Counted from the stretch's first letter, positions 22,513-31,771 are shown. The stretch is 36,201 nt of DNA from Nodosilinea sp. P-1105 (GCF_012911975.1 NZ_SMDQ01000059.1:1-36201); one strand, 5' to 3'. A program made the numbers and translations. The notes: generated by a model from the letters alone, not told the origin.

Positions 22513-23589
22513 TTAGGGCAACACCTGCATAATCTGCTCAGCGGCATCATGGCCAGAGGCGATCGCGGCTTCTACCGTCTTGCCCCGGCACCAGTCCCCA
22601 CAACCGATCAGGGTGGGCAGGTCAGGGGTACTCAGAACCTTGCCCCCCAGGGGCTGCCGCACCAGGCCATACCGCCAGCGGTGCACCTGCATCCAGGTGG
22701 GCGTAGTTAAGCCTGGACCCATCTGGGGCGCTACAGAAGCTAGCAGTTGCTGACCAACATTGTCGAGGTTGGCGGCATCTAAATGAGCTTGGGCAAACCC
22801 AGGGGTGCTGTGCATCACCACCACAGGATCCCCGGGGAGGACCCGTTTACCGCTATCCAGGCCGGCCCAGGCTAGGGTGGGGTGATCCTGGCCATAGACC
22901 ATCCACCCGGCTGGTGGGGCCGTCTGTAAAGGGAATGCCAGGTCTAGGGACGGCGGATAGCCAGCCATCATAGTCATCACCGGGTCAAATAGGACATTGG
23001 CCATGGGGGCCATAAACCCTTGCAAGGCTGAGTTTTGGGCGGCAGCCTTTTGGACAAGCGGCACAATTTGTGGAGCCGGAATTGCCAGAATGACGGCCCT
23101 GGCTGTAAGCGAGGGCTGGTGCTCGGCTGGTGTGAGACCGGCTGGTGTGAGGCCATCAATGGTCCAGGCCGATCCCTGCGGTGTAATTTGAGTCGCCTGC
23201 CATCGCTGCCAAATGGTCAGGTTTTGGGCCAGGACTTTGGCCACGGTTGTCATCCCCTGGGGGGCCACCCAACAGGGCTGGAAATCGGCACAGGGGGCTA
23301 GGGTCGACCCTTGCAAATGGAACACTAAGGGCTGCCAGGACTGAAGCACCCCCGCCTGGATCAACGCTGGCACTGGGCTGAGTTCGGGATTGGCGGTGTC
23401 GTCTAAAAATCGACAGCCATGATCCACCCGTTGATCGAGCACTCGCCGGGTGGCCAGTCGTCCCCCCAAGCCCCTAGATTTATCCACCACCAAGACGGCA
23501 CACCCCAACCGAGCCAAGCGCTGGGCGGCAATAATGCCGCTGAGTCCCGCCCCCACAACAACCACGTCCCAGATAGTGCTAGCTGCCAT
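22513..23589 (-). CDS. Renalase-like FAD-dependent oxidoreductase
   Basis: A 358-aa flavoprotein of the COG3380/amine-oxidase-like group. It has VVVVGAGLSGIIAAQRLA (FAD-binding Rossmann, about residues 8-25), VVDKSRGLGGRLATRR, VDHGCRFLDD and the C-terminal FAD motif LIGCGDWCRGKTVEAAIASG. Related bacterial renalases oxidise isomers of NAD(P)H; others are uncharacterised. No signal peptide, so it is soluble. ATG at 23589. Divergent from the YaaW gene. Exact substrate unknown. Confidence 0.85.
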   Translation of the reverse strand: MAASTIWDVVVVGAGLSGIIAAQRLARLGCAVLVVDKSRGLGGRLATRRVLDQRVDHGCRFLDDTANPELSPVPALIQAGVLQSWQPLVFHLQGSTLAPCADFQPCWVAPQGMTTVAKVLAQNLTIWQRWQATQITPQGSAWTIDGLTPAGLTPAEHQPSLTARAVILAIPAPQIVPLVQKAAAQNSALQGFMAPMANVLFDPVMTMMAGYPPSLDLAFPLQTAPPAGWMVYGQDHPTLAWAGLDSGKRVLPGDPVVVMHSTPGFAQAHLDAANLDNVGQQLLASVAPQMGPGLTTPTWMQVHRWRYGLVRQPLGGKVLSTPDLPTLIGCGDWCRGKTVEAAIASGHDAAEQIMQVLP

Positions 23590-23726
23590 GTCACCTCGTC
23601 CTTAACCCTAAAACGTTGCAGAATCCTGGCGGGGTAGCCGCCTATTGGGGGGAATTGTGTAAAAATAGTAAAAATTAAAAGACACGTTTAACTGTAGCGG
23701 CAGTCGTTATTAGGACAGTACCACCA

Positions 23727-24593
23727 GTGGATGAGCTGCGTTCTGCCCTGGAGCTGGCCACCGAGGAAGAACTCCAGGCCCTTACTGAAATTTTATTCCG
23801 TCCCAGGTTTAATCCGCTGGATTACTTGCAAACCCCTGAGCCCTTGGCGGTGCAAGGGGAGAGTCGGCAGCAATGGTTAGACCGGCTGGAGCAACGGTTT
23901 CGCTTTTTAGCCGCCGATGGATTGACCGTATTGCATGGCCAAAGTCAGCAGGTGACCTACCGTCAGGCGTTGATGCAGGTGTGCCGCCATCTTAAGTTGG
24001 CCTACGTCCCCACCTGGACTACCGCTGACCTGGAGGCCGAGGTGTTTCTGCACCTGGTGAATGGGGCCTGGCCCAAGTTGCCCGAGCCCGAGCGCGATCG
24101 CTGGCAGCAGCAGCTCTGTCAGTCCTTGGCCCAGTCGCCCCAGTTTCAGGCCCTACCCCAGTCGGTGCAGGCCAACCCTATGGGGCTGTTGATCAAGGGC
24201 AGCAGCGCCCTGGCCGTGAGCTCGCTGTTGCGCCCCTGGTTGTTGCATCACCTGGCCCGCCAAATGGCGCTCCAGGCCGCCCGGTACACCGTGGCCCGTC
24301 AGACCTTAGCCAAAGGGGGTGGGGCGGCGATCGCCCAAATTCATCAGCGTATTGCCCTATCGATGGCCTCGCGGGGGATGGCGGTGAATGCCGCCCGTTA
24401 TGGAGCCACCCGATCGCTTCTGTCATTCTTAGGGCCAGCCCTGTGGACCTGGTTTTTGGCTGACCTGGGTTGGCGAGCGATCGCCACCAACTATGGACGG
24501 GTGATTCCGGTGGTGTTTGCCCTAGCCCAAATTCGACTGACGCGATCGCCCGACTATGGCCACTTTGACACGGTTAATTGGGTACCATGCTAG
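23727..24593 (+). CDS. YaaW (UPF0174) family protein
   Basis: A 288-aa protein starting with GTG at 23727 and beginning DELRSALELATEEELQALTEILF, then RFNPLDYL. This start is characteristic of cyanobacterial YaaW/UPF0174 proteins. The middle (about 55-150) is helical. A hydrophobic/Gly-Ala-rich C-terminal part (about 165-275) includes RPWLLHHLARQMALQAARY and FLGPALWTWFLADLGWRAIA, suggesting membrane association. Function unknown. The gene is followed 54 bases later by a DnaJ-domain gene, so co-transcription is possible. Upstream DNA (23640-23720) is A/T-rich and promoter-like. Confidence 0.82.
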   Translation: MDELRSALELATEEELQALTEILFRPRFNPLDYLQTPEPLAVQGESRQQWLDRLEQRFRFLAADGLTVLHGQSQQVTYRQALMQVCRHLKLAYVPTWTTADLEAEVFLHLVNGAWPKLPEPERDRWQQQLCQSLAQSPQFQALPQSVQANPMGLLIKGSSALAVSSLLRPWLLHHLARQMALQAARYTVARQTLAKGGGAAIAQIHQRIALSMASRGMAVNAARYGATRSLLSFLGPALWTWFLADLGWRAIATNYGRVIPVVFALAQIRLTRSPDYGHFDTVNWVPC

Positions 24594-24647
24594 GGTTGAT
24601 GCTGGTCGAATTGCTATCCGTTGCCCATTACCCCAACCCTGGGATCT

Positions 24648-25271
24648 ATGCCTGAATCACGCCCCAAAACTGCAACCCACTATGACCTTTTGGGAGTCAA
24701 GCCCACGGCTAGCCCGCAGCAGATTCGCCGCGCCTTTCGCGATCGCAGTAAACTGTATCACCCCGACACCACTGAACTACCCCCAGCCGAGGCCACCGAA
24801 AGATTTCAGCAGTTGAACGAGGCCTATGCCATTCTCAGCAGCCCCGATCGCCGCTGGACCTACGATAAACAGGTGGGCTATTCGCGGATTTCGGTGATGC
24901 AGCCCCTAGAATCCCTGGCCAAGCCCCCCTCGAGCCCCCGGCGTCAAGAATCCGCAAATCTCTACCTAGACCCCACTGATCGGCCCCTCTCTGCCGGGGA
25001 GATTTTTGCCCTATTTATTTTGGGGATCACCTTTGTGGCTTGCCTAGTGCTGGTGATTACAGTAGGGCTAACCCGGGGCGATTACGCCCTGAATGCCAAC
25101 GCCATTCCCACAGCCACTGCGGCAGAATTGGCGTCTCCCTCAGCCGCTGCCAAGGGAGACACGCCTCAGGAGACTCCGCCTCTCACCGAGGCTGCCTCGC
25201 CACCTGCCAGGCCAAAGCCCAGCCAGGGGTCGTCCCAGGTGCCGACTCCCCAGTCTCCCACTTGGCTTTAG
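24648..25271 (+). CDS. Membrane-anchored DnaJ-domain protein
   Basis: Residues 9-75 are a J domain (THYDLLGVKPTASPQQIRRA, then the HPD tripeptide at 38-40) that stimulates Hsp70/DnaK ATPase. A linker follows, then one transmembrane helix (about 122-147, IFALFILGITFVACLVLVITVGL). The tail is Ala/Pro/Ser-rich. No Gly/Phe region or zinc fingers, so it is a type III co-chaperone that would recruit DnaK to a membrane. I prefer the ATG at 24648 (207 aa) over a TTG at 24621. The J domain followed by a DUF3143 gene is a recurring cyanobacterial pair. Confidence 0.88.
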   Translation: MPESRPKTATHYDLLGVKPTASPQQIRRAFRDRSKLYHPDTTELPPAEATERFQQLNEAYAILSSPDRRWTYDKQVGYSRISVMQPLESLAKPPSSPRRQESANLYLDPTDRPLSAGEIFALFILGITFVACLVLVITVGLTRGDYALNANAIPTATAAELASPSAAAKGDTPQETPPLTEAASPPARPKPSQGSSQVPTPQSPTWL

Positions 25272-25430
25272 GGGGTTCCGACTAACGATCTATCCCCGAT
25301 TTTCGCGAACCCATACCGAGGGACTAAGTTCAGGAACCCACGAGGCCAGCCTCTTCACCCCATTGGTTGACTGTAAACAGTCTATTCTGCGTACTCATTT
25401 TCTCCGTACTAATTTACTTTGTAGTGATTT

Positions 25431-25703
25431 ATGTCTCTTCCAGCTGCAACCATCCCCCTGTACAGTCATCCTTTACCTGACGTCGAAGCTTGGCTGCGCC
25501 AGCAGGGTTGTCAACAAGACACCGATGCCCTGCACCGCTGGCATGTGATTCGTCCCCTCTGGGAAGCAGATGTGATTTTGGACATTGACTCAGTCGTGGT
25601 GCGCTACATCAACGCTGGGGCCGACGGCAAAGATGTGCAGCGGGTGTTTAAGTATTCCCTCAGTCGGCAAGACCTGGAAGAAGCGATTTTCTCCGGCCCT
25701 TAG
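25431..25703 (+). CDS. DUF3143 family protein
   Basis: A 90-aa cyanobacterial protein (LPDVEAWLRQQGC, WHVIRPLWEADVILDIDS, VVVRYINAGADGKDVQRVFKYSLSRQDLEEAIFSGP) matching DUF3143 as I know it. No catalytic motif; function unknown. ATG at 25431. TTGACT at about 25367 may be part of its promoter. It lies 160 bases after the DnaJ gene. Confidence 0.82.
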   Translation: MSLPAATIPLYSHPLPDVEAWLRQQGCQQDTDALHRWHVIRPLWEADVILDIDSVVVRYINAGADGKDVQRVFKYSLSRQDLEEAIFSGP

Positions 25704-25811
25704 AAAGGTGAAGGCAGCTTCCTAAGCATCCCTATGGGGTAAGCACAATGTGAAACAAACCCATTCCCTTCAAGCTCCTGCCCCTGTTACCGCCGTAACC
25801 CACGGGAAAGG

Positions 25812-26348
25812 TTAGCAGCGGGTTTCCAGGTATTGGCCGATCATAATTTCTTCCCCAGCCCGAGAAATGATAGTTTGCCGAGTTCGGTAGCGTTGGCCAA
25901 TTAGCTTGATCTCTTCCTCAAAGCAAGAGTTGTTGTACTGGGTTTTGAGCACCATGGTGCGATTGTCGCGAAATAGATATTCGGCCGTAACTGGCTTAGT
26001 CGTGGCAAAGCCGCGATCGCGATACAGGGTAGTCCCCCGCACCCCAAAAACGGTGCTACCCACCACTGGCTTTTTGCCTGTACCCACATAGTCGCTTTCC
26101 CAAGCCACCGTAGTGCCACAGATCAACGGTTTGTTGGCATCTAACCCATGCATCTCCGCCAATTGCAAGAGGCGAGGATCCCCAGCGGTCAAAAAATCAA
26201 TCTTGATCTGGCTAACGACAGCCTGGGTTTCGCCACTCTTCAGGGTGTAGTACCGTCGTTCCGAGCGCCATTCCCCAACCGTATCCTGAAAGAAGGCTTG
26301 GACCAAAGGTTCGGATAAAATGCGGGCAGTATCAACGGAAAAAGGCAT
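25812..26348 (-). CDS. CpcS/CpeS-family phycobiliprotein lyase
   Basis: A lipocalin-like bilin lyase that attaches phycocyanobilin to Cys81-type sites. The start is placed at the internal ATG 26348 (178 aa), because the first 31 codons upstream in the same frame do not resemble the family. Family features: FFQDTVGEWRSERRYYTL, FLTAGDPRLLQLAEMHGLD, CGTTVAWESDY, TGKKPVVGSTVFGVRG, YRDRGFATTKPVTAEYLF and RQTIISRAGEEIMIGQYLE. Lyases of this group serve beta-phycocyanin and both allophycocyanin chains. It is divergent from a second member (26727), and the pair resembles CpcS/CpcU heterodimer partners, but I cannot assign which is which. Confidence 0.85.
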   Translation of the reverse strand: MPFSVDTARILSEPLVQAFFQDTVGEWRSERRYYTLKSGETQAVVSQIKIDFLTAGDPRLLQLAEMHGLDANKPLICGTTVAWESDYVGTGKKPVVGSTVFGVRGTTLYRDRGFATTKPVTAEYLFRDNRTMVLKTQYNNSCFEEEIKLIGQRYRTRQTIISRAGEEIMIGQYLETRC

Positions 26349-26726
26349 AGATTTGATAAGACCCAAACATGGGTATAAGGGGACCGCAGTCAACCACTCA
26401 ACAGGAGTTGTTAACTTTCTTAATACAATCATAGTGGCCAACCCTCAACTCGACAATTCCCCAAAGGGGGCATTTTGTTCAGGCTGGCGAGCCAGGGTTA
26501 ACTTGCGAGCTATCTTACGGGTTTTCTGATGGGATTTTGTAAGCATTAATACTTAAGCTTGTTTGATTCCCCCGACGATCCTCTGGGCTTTCCGGCACCA
26601 GTGCGGTCAGTGGTGTATGGCTGGCGGTTTAGCTAAGCATGTCTCTCCCTGGTCAGTCTCCTAAATATTGGGGTGGCCAAATCCTGGTACGGTAAACAAA
26701 ATAGAGTCTGTGTTGGGATGTGGGCT
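26349..26726. other. Divergent promoter region between the two lyases
   Basis: 378 bases without a gene. Minus-strand TTGACT near 26395 and an A/T-rich block at 26540-26570 (TTAATACTTAAGC) are the best promoter-like parts. A CTTAAG palindrome occurs there. No operator of a known regulator was recognised. Confidence 0.35.
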
Positions 26727-27281
26727 ATGGATCTTGCCGATATCAACTATTTCTTTGATTGCTGCATTGGCCACTGGTCGATTGAGCGCACCTACCACTA
26801 CCTGACCCATCAGGAGGTGGAGCGATCCCATACCGACTTTCAGGTTAAGGGGATTACCCCTGAGATCAAACGCCAGGTGCTAGCCGACAATGACTATGGC
26901 GCTGTGGATAACTTAGACCAGTTGCCTGGGTTTCAGCTGGCGTTTCAAACCGTGTCTGACAAGGGAGAGCAAGTTTCTCAGGAACTGCGGGCCTTGTTTG
27001 TACCCCAGCAGCAGGAAGGGACGATCATGACCGGTGACTATCTGCGCGATCGCGCCTACGAAGAAGCCCGCCCGATTGTGTCGACCTTTCGCTACGACCA
27101 AAGCAATCGCGAACTGCTGATGACCACCCCCTACACCAAAGTGGTTTCGGTGGACTCGATTTTGCTGATCAACCCCAAGATGCGGATTCGGCGCATTTTC
27201 AACTACAGACGCCCCGAGGGCGATGGCCCCCTCGATGACCTAACGCTGGTGGGGTTTGGCGTCGAGCAGAAAGTAGAATAG
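26727..27281 (+). CDS. CpcS/CpeS-family lyase, second member
   Basis: A second, divergent lipocalin-like protein with the family's opening DINYFFDCCIGHWSIERTYHYL and RYDQSNRELLMTTPYTKVVSVDSILLINPKMRIRRIFNY. It lacks the FATTKP stretch of its neighbour and is more diverged, so it could be a CpcU-like partner or act on a different phycobiliprotein. The frame extends upstream to a GTG at 26673, but the family start M-D-x-x-x-F-F fits the ATG at 26727 (184 aa); ATG 26718 is also possible. Confidence 0.75.
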   Translation: MDLADINYFFDCCIGHWSIERTYHYLTHQEVERSHTDFQVKGITPEIKRQVLADNDYGAVDNLDQLPGFQLAFQTVSDKGEQVSQELRALFVPQQQEGTIMTGDYLRDRAYEEARPIVSTFRYDQSNRELLMTTPYTKVVSVDSILLINPKMRIRRIFNYRRPEGDGPLDDLTLVGFGVEQKVE

Positions 27282-27330
27282 AGGTAGCCACTCCTTTACG
27301 CTCAGCCCTAACCCGTCAGGAGCTGCTTTG

Positions 27331-28620
27331 ATGATGGCGGCCATCCCTAGTCTGAGACAAAATCCGGCTCGGAAAGCTATTTACTGGCTCATGGTTATCA
27401 CCTTGGTCTTAGCCATAGTTTCAGTAATGGGCTGTAGTCCGGCGACGGTAGATCATCCACCCATTCGGATTTTAGGCGTGACCTATCTGGGAGATTTACC
27501 CACCCTGGTAGCGAAAGAGCAGGGTATCTTTGCTCGCCACGGTCTAACTACAGAGGTAACCTTCGAACTATCTGGCAAGGATAACCTGGAGATCTTGCAC
27601 AACGGCGGTACAGAGTTTGCGCTGATGGCCCCATCGCCGTTTGTGTTAGATCATTTACTGGCCTTTGCCCGCAAGCAACCCCTCGCCCCATCCTTGGTGG
27701 ATATCAATGCCCTGATGGGTCATATGTGCCAGTTGCTGCAGCGCACCCTGGGGGAACAGATTCGAGTTGAGCTCCACTGTGCAGAAGCCCTGTGGCCCGT
27801 CCTGGTCGACCCAGCCCAGCTAGAAAGTGCCCTACTCAACCTGGCGCTTAATGCCCGCGATGCCATGACCTCAGGGGGAAGGCTAATTGTTGAGATGACA
27901 AATACCGAACTAGATCAGGACTATGCCCAAGCCCAGGGGAATGTTACTCCAGGGCCATATGTGCAGATAACCGTCTCAGACAATGGCTGTGGTATACCAC
28001 CAGAACACATGGAACACCTGTTTGAACCCTTTTTTACCACCAAAGAAACAGGCAAGGGCACAGGTCTAGGACTACCCATGGTTTATGGCTTTGTGAAGCA
28101 ATCGAATGGGCACATCATGATTTATTCCGAGCCCCAGCAGGGCACCACGGTGAAAATGTATTTTCCCCGAGTCGCCACCATGGACAACCCAGAGCTTAGC
28201 CCCCAAAGCCAGACCCCAACCACCCAGACAACCCAGGGCAGCACCATTTTAGTCGTGGAAGATGATGCCATGGTGCGTCGCTACGTTGAGAGCCAACTGC
28301 TGTCTCTGGGCTATCAGGTGGTAAGTGCCTGTAATGGTCCCCAGGGGCTAGACATTCTGCAGCATCGCCCAGACATTGATCTGCTCTTCACCGATATGGT
28401 GATGCCTGGGGGCATGACTGGTTGTGATCTGGTCGATAGGGCGCGGGCGATTCGTCCTGACCTGCGCGTACTGTATACCTCTGGCTATACCGAAACAGCT
28501 GTTTTCCACCATGGACGACTCGACCCGGGCGGACAGTTGCTGAGTAAGCCCTACTGCCGTGAGAAGCTTGCCGCCAAGCTACAAGCGGCGCTTTCTAACC
28601 TGCCAACAGATGAGCCATAG
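27331..28620 (+). CDS. Substrate-binding lipoprotein fused to histidine-kinase ATPase and receiver (deletion product)
   Basis: AGGAG at 27318-27322 supports ATG 27331 (429 aa). The residue numbers here count from the in-frame TTG at 27328. The first part has a lipoprotein signal ([13 protein letters not shown], Cys36). It is followed by the start of an NMT1/SsuA-type periplasmic binding domain ([36 protein letters not shown]) that stops abruptly near residue 109. Without a linker it becomes the C-terminal half of a histidine-kinase dimerisation domain ([21 protein letters not shown]). A HATPase follows ([23 protein letters not shown]), then a receiver (Asp356 in FTDMVMPG, Lys in LSKPYC). The rest of the binding domain, any membrane helix, PAS domains and the H-box His are missing. 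A full-length cyanobacterial SBP-PAS-kinase-receiver probably lost its middle in one in-frame deletion. It is intact as an open frame but unlikely to autophosphorylate. Confidence 0.78.
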   Translation: MMAAIPSLRQNPARKAIYWLMVITLVLAIVSVMGCSPATVDHPPIRILGVTYLGDLPTLVAKEQGIFARHGLTTEVTFELSGKDNLEILHNGGTEFALMAPSPFVLDHLLAFARKQPLAPSLVDINALMGHMCQLLQRTLGEQIRVELHCAEALWPVLVDPAQLESALLNLALNARDAMTSGGRLIVEMTNTELDQDYAQAQGNVTPGPYVQITVSDNGCGIPPEHMEHLFEPFFTTKETGKGTGLGLPMVYGFVKQSNGHIMIYSEPQQGTTVKMYFPRVATMDNPELSPQSQTPTTQTTQGSTILVVEDDAMVRRYVESQLLSLGYQVVSACNGPQGLDILQHRPDIDLLFTDMVMPGGMTGCDLVDRARAIRPDLRVLYTSGYTETAVFHHGRLDPGGQLLSKPYCREKLAAKLQAALSNLPTDEP

Positions 28621-28707
28621 CAGTGTTCTAGCGGGGACAGTGTTATTCCAAACCCAGGTGGAGAATGTCAGCAAATCCAATTGGCGATTCTGGGCTAGCT
28701 ATGAAAT

Positions 28708-28733
28708 AATAGAAGGCTGTGTCTTATTCTATT
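28708..28733 (+). promoter_or_regulatory. Hairpin in the rpmG leader
   Basis: AATAGAA and TTCTATT (7 bp, 12-base spacer) lie 29 bases before the rpmG start. Just upstream is a weak promoter-like TTGGCG (28681) with an A/T-rich -10 (AAATAAT, 28704-28710). It may be part of the promoter or a leader structure. Confidence 0.3.
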
Positions 28734-28761
28734 TTGCTCGCACTATCCTAGGTGAACTGTC

Positions 28762-28950
28762 ATGGCTAAAGGCGTCCGCCTCGTCATTACCCTTGAGTGC
28801 ACAGAGTGCCGGACCAACCCGGACAAGCGCTCCAATGGTGTATCCCGTTACACCACCCAGAAAAATCGTCGCAACACGACGAACCGGATTGAACTGAAAA
28901 AGTTCTGTACCCATTGCAACAAGCACACCGTCCACAAAGAAATTAAGTAA
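28762..28950 (+). CDS. rpmG: 50S ribosomal protein L33
   Basis: A 62-aa protein matching bacterial L33: [42 protein letters not shown]. Two CxxC pairs (ECTEC, CTHC) are the zinc-binding form. First gene of a cluster with rpsR, 12 bases before it. ATG 28762. Confidence 0.97.
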   Translation: MAKGVRLVITLECTECRTNPDKRSNGVSRYTTQKNRRNTTNRIELKKFCTHCNKHTVHKEIK

Positions 28951-28962
28951 TCCATAAAACCC

Positions 28963-29178
28963 ATGGCCTATTTTCGTCGTCGAGTATCACCAATCAAGCC
29001 CGAAGATGCCATCGACTACAAAGATGTCGATCTACTTCGCAAGTTTGTCACCGAGCGGGGTAAAATCTTGCCTCGCCGCATTACTGGCTTGACCGCTCAG
29101 CAGCAGCGGGATCTCACTGTCGCCATCAAACGGGCTCGAATTCTTGCCCTGCTACCCTACGTCAATGGGGAAGGCTAG
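28963..29178 (+). CDS. rpsR: 30S ribosomal protein S18
   Basis: A 71-aa S18 ([39 protein letters not shown], with [21 protein letters not shown]), complete. It interacts with S6 and binds the platform of the small subunit. Co-transcribed with rpmG and probably with the downstream RNase gene, the conserved cyanobacterial order rpmG-rpsR-rnb/rnr. Confidence 0.97.
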   Translation: MAYFRRRVSPIKPEDAIDYKDVDLLRKFVTERGKILPRRITGLTAQQQRDLTVAIKRARILALLPYVNGEG

Positions 29179-29213
29179 GCTAGGCTAGAGATGGTGAGTG
29201 TTAAGGTATTGGC

Positions 29214-31253
29214 TTGGTTGAAAAAGGCGCTTTAGTTGAATTTAAGCATCAAGGACAACCCCGGCTAGGGGTTGTTGACCGCCCAGAAGGTAAGAAAAAC
29301 TGGGTTGTTGTTGATCAGCGTGGCCAGGCCCATACTCTGCACCCCCGAGATTTTACCTATGAAGCCAGTGGAGAAGGGTTTAAACCTACGGATATTCCTC
29401 AGTTTCTGCGTGAGGCTGAGGAATATATTGATCCATCCAGTTTAGAAATTGCCTGGGAGTTTTTAAGCGAAGCTGGGGAGTCTGCTGATCCAGCTTCGTT
29501 GGCGTTGTTACTGTTTTCTGACCAGAGTCCGCCGCTTTGCTATGCAGCCCACCGGCTGCTGGCTGATGACAAAATTTTCTTTAAGCAAAAGGGAACCCGT
29601 TACGAACCTCGCCCGGCGGCCCAAGTGGAAGACTTGCAACGGCAGATCGAGCGGGAAGCCCAGCGCCAGCAGGAGTGGATCTCGTTTATGACGAAGGCCC
29701 GTCAAGCTCTGGCGGGGGAAGCGATAGTATGGGAGAAAAGCGATCGCCCTCGACTTGAGGTTCTAGAGCGCCTTGCCCTGTTCGGGGACGAGTCTAGCCA
29801 GCGAACCCAGGCTATCGAAATTTTAGACGCTTTGGGGGTTTCCCCTACCGCAGCAGGGGCCTTTGACGCCCTTGTCGCCCTTGGATTATGGAGCGCTCAC
29901 GAAAATTTGGCCCTGCGTCGTAGTCAAATTCCCAGCCACTTCTCAGAAAACCTGCTTACCATGGCCCAGCAGCGGCTTCAGTCTCCCCCCCCGGATCCTG
30001 ATCAACAGCGGTTAGACCTGACGCATCTTAAGGTCTACACCGTTGACGATGCCAGCACCCAGGAAATTGACGATGGCCTCAGCGTTGAAACTCTTGAGGG
30101 GGGTGCCCAGCGGGTATGGATTCACATTGCTGATCCTACCCGCTGGCTAGTGCCAGGGGACGACCTTGACCTGGAGGCCCGGCGTCGGTGTACCACGGTG
30201 TACTTGCCAACGGGGATCATTCCCATGTTTCCGGTGGAGTTGGCTACCCAGGCTATGAGTCTGCTTCAAGGTCAAACCTGCTGTGCCTTAAGTTTTGGGG
30301 TGACTTTGACGGATGCAGGTGATATTCAGGACTACACCATTCATCCCAGTGTGATTAAGCCCACCTACCGGCTCACCTACGAAGATGTAGACGAAATTTT
30401 AGAGCTCGGGCTGAAGGCAGAGCCCGAGTTGCAGGGGTTAGCCCATTGGGCCCAGGTGCGCAGCCGCTGGCGCGTCACCCAGGGGGCCATTTCCATTAAT
30501 ATGCCTGAGTCCAGCATTAAGGTGTCAGAGGCTGAGGATCAAATTGCGATCGAGGTGTTAGACGACTCACCAGCCCGGCAATTGGTGGCTGAGATGATGA
30601 TTTTAGCTGGGGAAGTGGCAGCCCGCTACGGGGAAACCCATGCCTTGGCGATTCCCTTTCGCAGTCAGCCCCAGCCAGAGTTGCCCTCTGACCAGGAATT
30701 GATTCAGCTGCCCAATGGTTGGGTGCGGGACTCGGCCATTCGCCGCTGCATGACCCGCAGTGAGGTGGGCATTACTCCCAGTCGTCACGCCACCCTCGGC
30801 CTCGATCGCTACAGTCAGGTGACGTCTCCGATTCGACGTTACACCGACCTGTTGGTCCATTTTCAGCTCAAAGCCCATCTGCGGGGTGAGCCCCTGCCCT
30901 TTTCCTCCAGCGAGGTGACGGAACTGGCTCAGGGAGCCAGCACCGCCTCCTACGAGGCTACCCTGGTGGAACGTCAAACCAAGCGCTATTGGGCCTTAGA
31001 GTACCTGCGCCGCCATCAAGATCAAGTTTGGGATGTGATGTTGCTACGATGGCTGCGGCAGGATGACGGGTTGGGGCTGATTATGGTAGAAGACCTGGGA
31101 TTAGAGCTGGCCATGCGGTTTAACCGCGACATTGCCTTAGGCGAGCAGTTTCAGGTGGTGGTAAGCCATGCTAACCCCCGGCAGGATATTATCCGGTTTG
31201 AGGAAGTGGTGTCAGAGGAGCAGGAGAGTTCTGCGGCGATTGCCGCTAGTTAA
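29214..31253 (+). CDS. rnr: RNase II/R family 3'-5' exoribonuclease
   Basis: A 679-aa RNB-domain nuclease that degrades RNA processively from the 3' end. The catalytic block is DDASTQEIDDGLSVE (about 278-292), with ADPTRWLVPGDDLDLEA following. VAEMMILAGEVAARYGET, LGLDRYSQVTSPIRRYTDLLVH and VERQTKRYWALEYL are also present. The N-terminus (KGALVEFKHQGQPRLGVVD) is a small beta-barrel-like RNA-binding part. The C-terminus is short, so a normal S1 domain is weak or missing, closer to RNase II than to full RNase R. The best start is TTG 29214, with AAGG at 29203 as a weak ribosome site. It lies in the rpmG-rpsR operon. Confidence 0.9.
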   Translation: MVEKGALVEFKHQGQPRLGVVDRPEGKKNWVVVDQRGQAHTLHPRDFTYEASGEGFKPTDIPQFLREAEEYIDPSSLEIAWEFLSEAGESADPASLALLLFSDQSPPLCYAAHRLLADDKIFFKQKGTRYEPRPAAQVEDLQRQIEREAQRQQEWISFMTKARQALAGEAIVWEKSDRPRLEVLERLALFGDESSQRTQAIEILDALGVSPTAAGAFDALVALGLWSAHENLALRRSQIPSHFSENLLTMAQQRLQSPPPDPDQQRLDLTHLKVYTVDDASTQEIDDGLSVETLEGGAQRVWIHIADPTRWLVPGDDLDLEARRRCTTVYLPTGIIPMFPVELATQAMSLLQGQTCCALSFGVTLTDAGDIQDYTIHPSVIKPTYRLTYEDVDEILELGLKAEPELQGLAHWAQVRSRWRVTQGAISINMPESSIKVSEAEDQIAIEVLDDSPARQLVAEMMILAGEVAARYGETHALAIPFRSQPQPELPSDQELIQLPNGWVRDSAIRRCMTRSEVGITPSRHATLGLDRYSQVTSPIRRYTDLLVHFQLKAHLRGEPLPFSSSEVTELAQGASTASYEATLVERQTKRYWALEYLRRHQDQVWDVMLLRWLRQDDGLGLIMVEDLGLELAMRFNRDIALGEQFQVVVSHANPRQDIIRFEEVVSEEQESSAAIAAS

Positions 31254-31265
31254 TATTTTGGCTGT

Positions 31266-31439
31266 CTAGTCGTCTGTAGCCAAGACATTCAGGGTCTCTG
31301 AGGTAAGCAGGGGTTTTAGCTGGGTTTGAACCCCCTCGGGTTGGTTGCCCCAAAGCATTTTGCAAAACCCGTTCTTACCTTGCTGGGCCGCCCGGTTAAA
31401 CACGCTGGCAAGTTTTTCGTAGTTGGTGATGTCGTCCAT
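31266..31439 (-). CDS. Small protein of 57 aa
   Basis: ATG at 31439 to TAG at 31266-31268. It begins MDDITNYEKLASVFNRAAQQ, continues NGFCKMLWGNQPEGVQ, and ends with LATDD. It is amphipathic and acidic at the C-terminus. It reads as a real, codon-biased frame and resembles short cyanobacterial hypothetical proteins in style; no family is named. It lies convergent to the RNase gene, 12 bases from its stop. Confidence 0.6.
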   Translation of the reverse strand: MDDITNYEKLASVFNRAAQQGKNGFCKMLWGNQPEGVQTQLKPLLTSETLNVLATDD

Positions 31440-31771
31440 GGCAAAACCTAGTTACGTTGTTGCCAGCATACCTGCCAGAGAACTCATCCAGAAACTTTGT
31501 TGTTCAACCCATGGCCTAAAGTAACACTCTGGACCGTTTTGAGTGACTAACGTTAGAACTATAGGTTTAGGCCACTTACCCAATCACTGGGCCAACCAGA
31601 AATTAATAGTTTAAGCACTTGTCCAGAAAAGTGTCTGGACTATTGCTCAAGGGGATAGAACATTTTCGGATGGGTTCTCAGAGGCTCTGGTTTATAACTG
31701 AGATTCTATGCTTATAGGAGTGGGGGCTTATAGGAGTGGGGTGTTTCGCTAACTTGACATTAATTGCTTAA
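31440..31771. other. Intergenic stretch upstream of the PAS/GGDEF gene
   Basis: 332 bases. GTCCAG/CTGGAC (31621-31626 and 31635-31640) is a short inverted repeat. GCTTATAGGAGTGGGG is tandemly repeated (31710-31725 and 31726-31741). TTGACA at 31754-31759 is only about 13 bases before the first possible start. No gene was recognised. Confidence 0.45.
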
